A stretch of DNA of 64,000 bases from Paramacrobiotus metropolitanus (lineage: Eukaryota; Tardigrada; Eutardigrada; Parachela; Macrobiotidae). The DNA lies in contig NW_026570223.1 of assembly GCF_019649055.1 (NCBI RefSeq), positions 3,100,001-3,164,000 on the forward strand, given 5' to 3'. Of this stretch, positions 11,760 to 22,515 are shown in pieces (positions within the stretch are counted from its first letter, which is position 1; each line of letters starts with the position of its first letter). Both the position numbers and the translations under genes were made by a program. The notes beneath the pieces are model-generated. The model saw only the letters and a list, made by a program, of their open reading frames with translations, was not told where the DNA came from and searched no databases.

Positions 11760-14125
11760 AGCCTTTATATATTTATAAATGACCTTTCCAAAACAAAGCC
11801 AATACTATCCAGTAATTAAGTGCCGAGCGCAGATGCGCGAGGCTACCTTGTATCTGTAGATGCTTTCATACTATGTATACTTTCATTTATAGTACAGTAT
11901 TTATCGCAAATTTGTTGTCGATTTGTCACACCTATCAGTTTGCATTTAGTAACACTGCAAATAACCGTTAATAGTGTTATCGAAGCAGCAAATAATTTAT
12001 TGCCACCGAGGCAAAATTACGTTAAGAATTAAGTAAGTAATACCGGAACCGTTTTTAATGTTTAGAGCACGAATCTATTGATTAATGTGCCGCCGATAAA
12101 TTTGTGTCCATAATCCATATTTATTCAGGCTATATTTAAATACTCTCATGTCATTAGACTAAACAATTTAAATCAAATAAAGCACAGATACGCAGTCTGT
12201 GAGCATGCATAAGACAAAAATCATAAACTTTTAAGATTTTTATCTGTGCGAATATTCATATGGTTGTAAATAATTCCGTAAGTGTGAGCATATACTCGTA
12301 GTAATAATTTAAGTACATAGGTGTACTGGCCTGTGTACACACTACACACATACGCTAATAGCGGTTTTTAAAACAACTTTGTACGTAGGGCATCCGGTTT
12401 AATGGCTAATAATTTGTTAAAATTTTAACACTACTCCTCTGAAATGCAGAACCTCAGCAGTTTGTGCTAGTTATGATTTGCGAACATTTAGTTAAAAAAG
12501 ACGGCTCACGATTTCGCGTGTTTTTAGTATTCAACTGCCGCATAATTCATGCATCTTGAACTGTATAAATCGTCGGGACGAAGATGCACAGCAGTACACG
12601 TATGAATAAATAACTGACACTGTTTTTGCTGTCGCATTACTTCTAAACGGAAAATGCTTAATTGCCACACACGCACATCACGCAATACTCTTGACAAACT
12701 GGATTACATAAAGTCCTGGTCGGCGACGACAACCTTCATTCCGGCACCGGTGTACACGTGGAGAACATAATTTGTCAATGTAGAACGTTACACAGTTTAT
12801 TGGGGCCCACATTAATAATCCAACAACAACGATACATGCTCTTCCTTTCAGCATCCGTTCGTTGGCCTACAGCGTCCTAGCGGGAGACTGTAGCTGACGT
12901 TTACCCTGACTTAACGACGCACTGAAAGATTAGGGTGTAAGAAAGTCCAGAAAACCAACATACTGTTCGCTGGATGTGTTTCTAAGATCGAATTTTACCA
13001 GTTTTTGCGGCTAGAATTGAAAACTGCAAAGTACAGCAGCATATATAGAAGCACATATAATAATGATCACGGCGCCATGATGTTAGTATCCTTACATTGG
13101 GATTTAGCGCAAAACTAAAATGGAAGTATAATTAAAATTAAGTTAAAGAAAAATAGAATAATTAAGAACTACTTGCCTTGCTGGGGTATCTGCAGGCATA
13201 ATATATAATAATTAATAATTATCAACCACACGTATCCATCCGTCGGCACACATACGATATAATTATTATATATCTTATATATATACTATGGATATATATA
13301 AGATATATATATATACTATTATATATACTATGGATATTGGATACATACAGAGTGTAGGCTGGAGCAGTGCCGCTTCGCTCTACAATTGTATTCTACACTC
13401 TATTGTAGAGTGGCCAAATCACTTGCAGGAGTAAAGGGCACACTATTACAACAGTAATTATCAATGTCGGTTTATGCAGCACCTAAATACAATATCTATA
13501 GTATGTGTAAAACTGAACTGCGAATTGGTTTTACATTTTCCGGAACTGGATTACAAATAATTATCATTTATCTATATACAGAATATGTAAAATACGCACT
13601 GTAAAATAAAAAAAACAAAAACACAGCCTTTATTGCGACTTCCTTTCCCTATTACATAATTATAAAGTTAAGATTCGCAGGCACGCAGGCCCGTGGCGCT
13701 ATTTAAATCATTTACGGTTGCGAAGATGTAACAAAATAAGTGTGTCGGGTAGACGATCGCGCTGGGGTCTATGCATAAAACCCAAAACCCACGTAAAAAT
13801 AACTAACTCTTGAAAACTTTATTACTAAAGTTAATATTAAGGAAAGAAAAAATTTAATAAGGAATTGAAAAGTTTTCCTGTGGGAAAAAGGGAAAGCATA
13901 GACACTTACGCACGTAATCGCCTGTCATTGTACTCCTATAATTCGCAACCGTAATTCTATATTAATGCTATTATAGTTATATAATTAAAACAGTGCGCAA
14001 TAAAGGTAAGGTGGGAGAACATCGCACCAGCCAATTATCGACATCAGAAGTGCAGTGGTACAATGTAAACAGGACAGCATCGTTTTCGACCGTGCTGAGG
14101 TCGACTGGACATGAAGGAAAGCATA
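11760..14125. other. Gene-poor AT-rich spacer
   Basis: No coding region recognised. At 13192-13335 there is an AT microsatellite made of TATATA runs interrupted by CTATGGATAT, with self-complementary arms around AAGATATATA. TACTCGTA occurs at 12293. Confidence 0.5.
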
Positions 14126-15099
14126 TCAATACGTAAACAGTTCGCTTGGGCCCGGTACTGCCCAGTTAACATTTGATTTATTCAGGAAAATTACGTAACT
14201 ACAACTAAGGGCGATAGAGGCAAGCGATTCTGGCAGCTGTTTGGCTTTCGCGTATTTTCCTCCAACGGCTACCGTGTTGGCGATGCGGTGCATGGCATTC
14301 ACGGCTTTAGAGGGAATCATCCCTCTACTTCCGATGGCGAGGTGATGGTATTCAACTGTCCACCCTGCTACGTCCAGGTCTCTGCACAGGCGGGAGTAGC
14401 GCTCCTTCTTTCGCTTGTCGGCGTTGCTGAATCCCTGTTCAGACTCGAAGGGGACTGTAACCTCTGCTAAAATGATACGCTTCTCGGTACGGTTAATACA
14501 CGTTAAATCAGGGTAAAGGGTGGTAGGGAGAATGTCGGCTGGGATGGTCGTAGAATGACGTTCGTAACTTTCGTTGTCCAAATCGCAACGAACCTCCCAC
14601 TTACCATTCACAGCCGCACTGGTAAAACAGTTGAAAATAGCTTTAAGAATGCTGTTGTGTCGCCAGGTATAGCGTGCACCAGAGAGAGCGATAGGGCAAC
14701 AATTAAGAATATGACAGAGAGTACCGCTTTCCCCACCACAGAGATCACACTTAGCTGAAATAGACATGCCCCACTTGCAAAGATTAGTGAAAGAAGGAGC
14801 AATGTCGAGAGCTGCCTTGACCATAAAAGAGACGGTCTTCTCTGGTAAGTTATATAGAACTGACTTCCAGAAAGTATCCACTGCCTGCGCTTCAGCTACC
14901 GCCTTCCACGCGCCCTGCTGAACTAGTGTACGTAACCTGTTATCGCGCCTCGTTGTCATTTCTGACCGGACTTTCGCACTCACTAACTTCCTAATTTTAC
15001 CTTTTGATATACCGGCCTCTTTCCCAGCCTCTACAGTATTGTTAACAATGCCTATAATAGCTGTATCTGATAAACAGGATTTTTCCAAGGAATTGGATG
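14126..15099 (-). pseudogene. 5'-truncated non-LTR retrotransposon, zinc knuckle plus endonuclease-like C-terminus
   Basis: An open frame on the minus strand covers the C-terminal part of a reverse-transcriptase polyprotein. It shows a zinc knuckle CDLCGGESGTLCHILNCC (CxxC...H...C), then a PD-(D/E)xK-like segment with YPDLTCINRTEKRIILAEVT, then the run ADKRKKERYSRLC and GWTVEYHHLAIGSRG. That order is typical of R2-like elements with a restriction-like endonuclease. The reverse-transcriptase core is missing, which is normal for 5' truncation. The 5' border coincides with a 23-bp tandem repeat at 15100-15168. I infer a dead copy, although the frame is still open. Confidence 0.75.
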
Positions 15100-15168
15100 C
15101 AATTACCGAAACAACAGTGTGACAATTACCGAAACAACAGTGAAACAATTACCGAAACAACAGTGAAA
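15100..15168. repeat. Three tandem 23-bp units
   Basis: The unit begins CAATTACCGAAACAACAGTG and is repeated three times at 15100, 15123 and 15146, nearly identically. It sits exactly at the truncated 5' edge of the non-LTR fragment, so it may be a product of the insertion or of local slippage. Confidence 0.9.
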
Positions 15169-17723
15169 CAACATGTACTGTAAAATAAACAGCATACTGG
15201 TACACATATAGATTATATATACAGTACAGTGTCCCAACTTGGACCCGAACTTGGCATGGACCGCTTTCGCACAATGATTTGAATATGTAATATATTATGT
15301 ACATACCATATAAATTATAATTCTCTCCCAAGATGATCACCAAGATTCCATTATTCGATCAAAGCCGTCACACATATTTCATTGGTTGTAGCGACGCAGG
15401 ATAAGCAATCGAGCCTCAAAAAGCGTAATAAAACAATCGTAATACAAACAAACGCTGCATCACGTAAATTAATGTCTTCTAGCAAACTTTATATAGTATT
15501 ATATCAACATTACATACTAGTTACTACTACTCGCATCTCCATTAAATTATCTGATACTGTATCGTATAGATAATTTTACTGTACGTACTGCATATTCACT
15601 GACGGGAAAGGAGATTGATCGCGCAGTGTTGTTTGCTGCTGCAAGTATCATGTACGAATTTCACAGAGTCAATAGATTACATTGGGTAGATGCAATTATA
15701 CATATTGTTTCTTTTGGGGAAGGCTCGTGGGTCCAAAAGGGAGAGTGCATAAAAAAACTGCGGCTAGCAGCTTGATCAATTACGACGTTTTCCAAAAGGG
15801 AATCGGTTTGCAAAAAAAAACTGTCACTCGTAGGCGTATTTATTGCGAATTACCATAACCGGCAGTAATAAATGCTACTCGTAGCGTCCCAGTTTATCGC
15901 CGTGACCGTGCTCACGCGTGGACTGGCTTAAATGCCCACAATTCGCATCCACGACTTCCCAGGAACGTGAACAGACGAACTGCTAAATTATCAGCTGTAG
16001 TCTGGCCGTTCCTTCGCATCCAGCCGGGTTTTCCCGGAAGAGGCTGATAGGGAGTTTGCATTGCATAGAAAGAGCAGGGAGAGTGGTACTTGCAGATAAC
16101 GGCGGCCAGCAGGGCTAACGATAGCCTTGAATTATTGATCGGCCGGCGTACAAGTAAACCCTGTCTAGGGCATTAATTCCCGGATGGCACAATCGAATTT
16201 GGCAGGCAATTTTATTCCATACACAGTCGTATTAGACAGTTGAAACTGTATCAAGGATTACAAAGAATTAGTCTGGCGCTGACTTCCGGTCGGCTTGTTT
16301 AACATTTCTCACCCATTCGGGTCCATTTAAATGATACGCATGCCGGGAATTCAGCATATGTGATCCGCGACCGGCGGATCATGGCAGTTGCCGGTGTGTA
16401 TTCATGCGACTAATTTGTAACTAACGGAATTTTTCTTACTAGGTGCAGTTAATACTAATAAGTTAATCAAATAAGATGTATGTAGTGCAACAAGCTTGCC
16501 GGCTGTTTCCGGTTCACTTCCCATTTTGAATTGGGGCTTATTCAGCGTTCTTCCAGAGTTTTAACCGATTGGTAATTAATAATTTATGATGCTTGGCGCA
16601 GCTGATCGTGGAATGCTTTTCGTACTCGTACTACTTGTTATACAAATTCAATGCAGTTGTTATTGCACACATGAATAATTATTCGCTGTGCAGTGTCTTA
16701 TATCAGCTTTTCAACTTGTGATTCTACAAAGTACCTGCATATCTTATAGATATAGATATTACTGCACATGTATGGATGCTGTTTATAAATGTAGCGATAT
16801 CTATGTATCGTAAAAATTAATAGTAAAACCATTTAGAATCACCACTGTGAATGTCACAAGTGCAGATTGTCAAATCAAGCGTTCGGGGTTTCGCTCATGC
16901 AAGATTGGAGGTATTTCCAACTTTACTAACCGTTTAATTACACATACTCAGTAGGCAATAGGTCTAAAATGAGACTTTGGCTGACCACAAGTTCGAAATA
17001 CTCGTACAGATAGTTCATTCTTTTGTTGCTAATGTAGTAATACAGTAACTAGCAACAAATTCCCTGCCACTAAAAAATAATAAAAATTGTGTATTACTTG
17101 GGGGTAGAACCGTAGAATAACGTGCGGTGGCTAAAATTTTTGAACTGATATTTAAGTTATTTAAATTTTTTTATTAACGCGTACGTTTTTATTTATTCAG
17201 TTAAAGACGATTTGCATAACAGGAAGCGGTATTCGACTTTTTGAACCATTCCTATGTGATGTTGCGATAGCGTGCGCTGTTACAGAGGTATCCATCAGTT
17301 TAACGAGAACTTGTTGGGTTTTTTCCAAAAAACCAGTTCTGTTAGACCAGTTTTCTAAATTTGATAATTTGCAAATAAAAAATGAAAACCCTTTAGTTTT
17401 ATGTAAAATGAAATCGTTTTACTAAGTTTGATGATAATCTGGAGTTTCTTTTATTTCACATGCGGTAACCATAAACTATTCGGCAGCATCTTCTGAATGC
17501 AGATTGTGTTTTAGATGTTATGCTCAGGTTTCCGCACATATCGTGATTTTCTTTCGCCTTTTACTAAAGAAAACCGTGTGTGGGAGCCGCTATGAGCCGT
17601 AAAAAATTTTTGGAAGCTCCCGTTTGGGAGCATAAAAAATCAAAGAAAGGGGAGAAATAAGGATTTTCGGGGTTTATGAAATGAACCCTTTCAACTGAAA
17701 ACTTCTCAGTAGTACTACTCGAA
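15169..17723. other. Intergenic, no gene recognised
   Basis: About 2.5 kb without convincing coding sequence. TACTCGTA occurs at 15876, 16623 and 16999. A GC-richer stretch around 15880-16150 has no long open frame of known type. Confidence 0.45.
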
Positions 17724-18221
17724 ACGCACTTTAAAAGAGTTCTGTAAGATACAGAGCCGGGAGTTCTGTAAAAGTGAATCTACTAATGGCAGAGCGCTTA
17801 ATCTTACAGAGCGTATACAGAGCAACGAGACCCCCACTCAAAATTTGGTATGTGGTCGAAACTTTCAGCGTACAGCGAGTTTCGTACTCACATCACAAAT
17901 TGATTATTCACAAATAGATGGTCGATACAGGCGTTGTTTATTTTATTTTAGCTAGTGTAACGTTTTATTGCGGATTCAGAGATGTCAAAACTGGAACAAT
18001 CAGCGCTAGTAGTGAACTCAAAACATAACGTATCACTCATAGAGGACTTTTAATATTAGGCGGACTTTTACTAAGTAAATGGCCGTTATTCATGATGGAC
18101 ATATTTACTGTATTTACACTTAATACTCCATGTCAGAAGTTAGCCAACAAATAGTAAATAGACAAAAAACAAACAATAAAAAAACACAATGAAACAATCA
18201 TCCGCAACAGATACACCCCAA

Positions 18222-18968
18222 TCACAACAAGAAAAATTCCTCTATACTGTCTTGCTCAGGAATCGTGCCCATTACGCATATCGCATTCCCACGCTGTATC
18301 TGTATAGACAAGCGCTGCCGAAAAAACTCTTTGGCGCGTTTTTGGCCAGTGGCAGAAATTAGGCAGCTTCCAACCTTGTCCACAAATTTCTTAGTGCCAC
18401 CGCTCCACGGTCCGTGAATCTCGAACGCCGCCGCAACGAAATCGTAACGTGGCATCAGCCAGCTGTGCTTCGATAACTTTCCCCTTTCAGCTAACTCCGC
18501 AGCGGCTCCAGCGTTCACGGAGGTGCGATCAATGTAAGAGGCCGCGAGTGTGTCAACGCAGGTAACATCTACAGCCAGTGGTTTACCTCGTGCCCAAGGT
18601 ACAAGAGTGATGACGTCCGGCCTTTTGTTATCTTTAACCGACAGGCCCTTGGGCTCCATTCTGGCTGGAAAGCCCGCTGTCTTAAGGCCCCGGGCGATCT
18701 CACCGCTAATACCGTCGTGCCTTGGCAGTCTTCCTGCTGAGCGCTTGCAGCGAAGTCCATGCCGGCCCAACTCATCGACTTGCATGCCGCACACACATGC
18801 GTGAGGAGTTACTATAGGCGCTCCTAACCGTAAAGCGACACTTATTCTGAAAGCCGTGTCATCCAGTAGGTTTCCGAGACAGGCAGCGGGAAGTGCGTGA
18901 ATCCAAACACCGGATTCAGGTACCGATACAGCTTTGAGATGGGCGATCTGGTCCTGTGATCCACGCAT
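18222..18968 (-). pseudogene. Non-LTR retrotransposon C-terminal region (second type)
   Basis: A 248-residue open frame. It contains WIHALPAACLGNLLDD, RLGAPIVTPHACVCGMQVD and GRHGLRC, a Cys/His cluster, then PRHDGISGEI, GKPLAVDVTCVDT, and ends with RLSIQIQRGNAICVMGT. This pattern recurs as the C-terminus of reverse-transcriptase-derived proteins in many invertebrates. KRPD followed by the DVT strand resembles a PD-(D/E)xK endonuclease core. The reverse-transcriptase domain is absent, so this is a 5'-truncated copy. Sequence and GC content differ from the fragment at 14126-15099, so it is a different family. The frame is still open, suggesting a young insertion. Confidence 0.7.
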
Positions 18969-19025
18969 TTTGGTTAATTCGGAGTAGGCAGCGAGTGTTG
19001 CGGGTTGTTAACTGCAGTTTATCGG

Positions 19026-19175
19026 ACCTGACTACTTGCTACTTGCTACCAATTTCGTAGGCGTGGTCTCCCGTAGCCGTTTTGGTAGCAAGTAGTTCCA
19101 CAAAATGAGTTTATGCTGGCTGACTACTGCTACGTAGCTGGCTATGTAGCACCGACTATGTAGCGCAAATGTCTG
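19026..19175. repeat. GTAGC/GCTAC-rich cluster with a short inverted repeat
   Basis: CTACTTGCTACCAA near 19034 pairs with TTGGTAGCAAGTAG near 19080 and could form a stem-loop. More GCTAC and GTAGC pentamers follow to about 19170. A second cluster occurs at 19855-19995. Together they look like subterminal repeats of a transposon nested in the larger inverted-repeat structure. Confidence 0.5.
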
Positions 19176-19639
19176 CATAAACAGACGATGCTATTGGTAG
19201 TCGTGACTAGATTGCTAGCTCGTAAGGACAATGGTTAAGCCTGTAGTAACCTCTTGAGGTTGCTAATGCATATACCAACTTCACAGATAATGCGGAGAAA
19301 TTCGTTACAGTACACAATAACCATTAAAAAGTTTGAAACCAAGTTCGAATTAACAAACACGATCATGTAAGTAATAAAACTTTTTAAATTTTAACTTCAA
19401 TTCTTTTTACCTTTTAAATTAAATTTGAAAGTTAAACTGTATTTTTTTTAAAATTCAAGCTCAATTGGAACTTATTTTTTTTAAAATTTCAAAAAAATTT
19501 TCAAAGATTTCAATTTAGATTTTAAAGATAAAATCTTGAAACAAATCAAATAAATAAAAAATGTTTCATGTGTACAATAAATTAAAAAGTTAAAAGCGGA
19601 TTAAAATAATTTCCAGAAAACAGCAATATTACGAGTACG

Positions 19640-19728
19640 CCTAATATCGGCTTGCCATAATGTATTTAATGTAGGCTTGCCATATACCTAATGTCGGCTT
19701 GCCATAAGCCTAATATCGGCTTGCCATA
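19640..19728. repeat. Four imperfect tandem copies of CCTAATATCGGCTTGCCATA
   Basis: TCGGCTTGCCATA or its variant TAGGCTTGCCATA recurs four times with 20-30 bp spacing, separated by AT-rich linkers. No spacer or leader suggests CRISPR; it is a degenerate minisatellite inside the mobile-element cluster. Confidence 0.8.
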
Positions 19729-20422
19729 GTCAAGTAACCCGCCACCAAAAGAGGTTGTCCGCTGCCGCAGCGGTGGGCGGGCGCTGCTGTTGCTACCTGC
19801 CGTTACTGTGGGCGGATGCCTTCTGCGGTCACACCGGGCGGGTGCCGTCTAGTCGTAGCAAGCCGCTGTGAACTGGCTACTTTCTTGCTATCAGCTAGAA
19901 GTGTAGCAAGCTGGCGACGAGTTTATGCGAACAGACTAGCATTTGTGCATCGGGGGAGGGGATAGCACGTAGCCACAAAGTCGTAGCAACCGCTATAAAC
20001 TCCCTCATAGACTTGTATGTTAAAAGGAACTATCATCCGAAGACTGTGGTTGCCTAGAGCGCGGAACGCGTTGGGCCAGGCGTAAGTGATTTAAAGAAAG
20101 TTAGACAAAGACAATTATAAATCAGGTAAAAACCAGAAATCCACTAAAAAGATGTTCGGATTCAAGGGCAGCAAGGGAAAATTATTTTGTTATTGTATAC
20201 ACTTGGTGAGATCGACCTGCACTTCTGGTGAGAAATGCGAGTTCTGTATCGTAACGGAGCCAGGAGAGTTCCTTTTAGATACAGAACACTTTAACCTCGA
20301 GCGTCCAATCAGCGGTGAGGGGTGGGGTCAAAACGTTACAGAACTTCCGGCTCTGTATCCTACAGAACTCACTTAAAGTGCGTGGCGAGTGGGCCTAGTA
20401 GCTGGTACATTATGGCTTGCTT

Positions 20423-21904
20423 TAGAGATGGCAACGGCCGGCTAAACGGCTGACCTTTCGGCTGACGGCCGGCTGAAGCCCTTAGCCGGCTAACTCAACG
20501 CGGCTGGAAGTCTCAGCCGGCTAGAGCGGCTGACCAAATTTCCAGCCGGCTTAGCCGGCTGGCGGCCGGCTAAGCCGTTTATATTCTCGCTTTAAAACAA
20601 ATTCGCAAAATTTTGAAAATAACGTTGCAAAGTGCAGTTAAATCACCTAAAACTACAAATTGTTCCGTTTATGTTGTGAAAACACGGTTTTCGAACACAT
20701 TTGAAGCAAAATAACAGCGATTATTCGGGAATTCCGAGTCTGAACGAGTTAAAATTCCATAATTTTGAACAATTAATGGCGTCATTGCTACTGAAATGGC
20801 ATCATGACGACCAAGTTAAACAATAAGTAGGTTGCGTTTTGCACGGCCGGACGATTAACGGCAAAATTAACGACAGTTTTGGCGTTGTTAATTTAAGGCC
20901 CCGGTGATTCGCATAAGAGGTTGCGTTATGCACTAAACAATTAACAGCGATAGATATTAGCGTGGCGAACTGTTGTGTTTTGACAGTCATTTTTTAATTT
21001 TTTGTATCGATACCGAAACGATTTCATGTTGCACCGTGAAAGTAACAGAATAAAGATTTTTTGTGGTAGAAAAACATAAGGTTAACACGTGTATGAACGT
21101 TTTCACGCAAACACTATTCTAAAGCAGTGTTATCCACTTATTCCATTCTTGAATGCAGGACTTCGTTTCTCAGAGGCCTCAGTACAGTCTCCGTACACTG
21201 CTACTCCAATAGTAAACTACTCGAATTACTGTATTTTATTATATGGAATAATTTTTACAATTGTGAAAGTTAAAGTAAAAAGTAAGCCATATAAGTGAAA
21301 AGTTTAAAGAGACCATTGGCAGCACTAACATTCGAGCAGTACTGTTGTGATTTTCGAAAAATTCGAGTCGAGTGGGCAACTCAGGATTGAATGCCCAGGC
21401 AGAAATTCACTGGGTACACTGTCTCGCCTGCGCAGTCTTCGTGCTCAATGGTCTATATGGGCCCAGTCGTTCATTACTAAATTTCAACGTCGTTATTAAC
21501 GAAACGATACCCCTTCGTTTCGTTAATAACGACGGGTACTGCCGTTTAAACGTTCGTTAATTGTACTCCGTCGTTAATTCTATCGTCAATCGTACCCCTT
21601 CGTTGATACCGCAACCTGCTTAATATCACTAGCGAAAGCGACAGAAATTAGGCGCAAGCCGAAGAAAACGTGACGCAAAGTGACTCAGGGGCGCCATCTT
21701 TACCGCCAAAAATTGCACAACGATGCCGCCTTCAAGCCGCTTCAGCCGAGTCGGCCGCCGGCTAAGCCGCGGCTGGCTGAAGTCTCAGCCGGCGTAAGCA
21801 GCCGGCCTGACGTCGGCTACGGCTTGCAAAAACCGTCAGCCGGCTGGCCAATAGCCGGCTAAGCCGCGGCTTAGCCGGCCTCGGCTAAGCCGTTGCCATC
21901 TCTA
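20423..21904. mobile_element. Non-autonomous hAT-like transposon, 1482 bp, with GCCGGC-rich ends
   Basis: Both ends begin TAGAGATGGCAACGGC when read inwards. A perfect 8-bp target-site duplication, GCTTGCTT, lies at 20415-20422 and 21905-21912. An 8-bp duplication together with a TAGAGATG-type end is the hAT signature. About 160 bp at each end is packed with GCCGGCT/AGCCGGC motifs that can fold on themselves. The interior is AT-rich and holds no transposase, only short meaningless frames and a perfect hairpin at 21488-21534. An hAT transposase elsewhere in the genome must have mobilised it. Confidence 0.9.
21488..21534. repeat. Perfect 20-bp inverted repeat with 7-nt loop
   Basis: The left arm starts CGTCGTTATTAACG at 21488 and the right arm ends CGTTAATAACGACG at 21534. 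The arms are perfectly complementary over 20 bp around a 7-nt loop. It lies inside the hAT-like element. Confidence 0.9.
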
Positions 21905-21912
21905 GCTTGCTT

Positions 21913-22515
21913 TTTCACAATATAGACTAGTAGCAGCCGCACTGGGTAGCTTCGTATTTTTATTCGTCTGTCAGTATCGTACTTGTGGTTTGAATCACTG
22001 TAACTGCAGTAATAAAAATATATAAATTATTAAATTTATTATAAAGTAGTAAAAAATATAAAATAGTAAGTACATAGGTCAAGACACAAGCCGTGCATCC
22101 TGCATATACACTACGAGTACGGAGTACAGACGACCCCTTAAAAAAAGTACAGACGACCATGACGGGCGCACCATAACATTCTGGGATCCTTCGCGGCGCA
22201 CAGTAGCCAACTCTGAATCTGTGGAATGGTGGAGCCGATGGTTAATTCATGTCTTGACTAAGTTCACTTCAAAATCATAATTTATTCCACTTTCTTTGGA
22301 CCGTGCGAGCGTTTCCAACTTAATTCGTGAGAATTATCGTGAATTCAAATTGGTATGCATGGCCTAACATGGAGAAGAGAAGTTGTGAATGTTTGATTTC
22401 ATTGACTGAGTTTGTGATCATTATTATTTTTCTGCATCTGCAGGCGGATGTGAAAGTGTAAAGCCCTGAAAGCGGATTGGATTTTGAAGGAGTTGTCGAG
22501 AACGTCGACAGCAGA
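21913..22515. other. Intergenic, upstream of TTC14
   Basis: Contains the probable TTC14 promoter and 5' untranslated region. An acceptor-like CATCTGCAG ends at 22443 and could precede the first coding exon. TACGAGTA occurs at 22112. Confidence 0.4.

Larger units (their letters stand above)
17724..20383. mobile_element. 2.66-kb structure bounded by about 48-bp inverted repeats
   Basis: The left end reads ACGCACTTTAAAAGAGTTC and continues GATACAGAGCCGG then AGTTCTGTAA. The reverse complement of the right end, ending at 20383, reads ACGCACTTTAAGTGAGTTC and the same continuation, with only a few mismatches. Extra TTCTGTA/TACAGAA copies lie near both ends (17811-17830 and 20230-20305), as expected for subterminal repeats. 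No clear target-site duplication is visible. It encloses the retrotransposon fragment at 18222-18968 and two GTAGC-rich clusters. It could be a foldback transposon that received nested insertions; the class is unknown. Confidence 0.55.

Noticed and set aside
14555-14802. ORFs on both strands within the retrotransposon fragment
   Set aside because: Alternative frames of the 14126-15099 coding remnant, with no motifs of their own.
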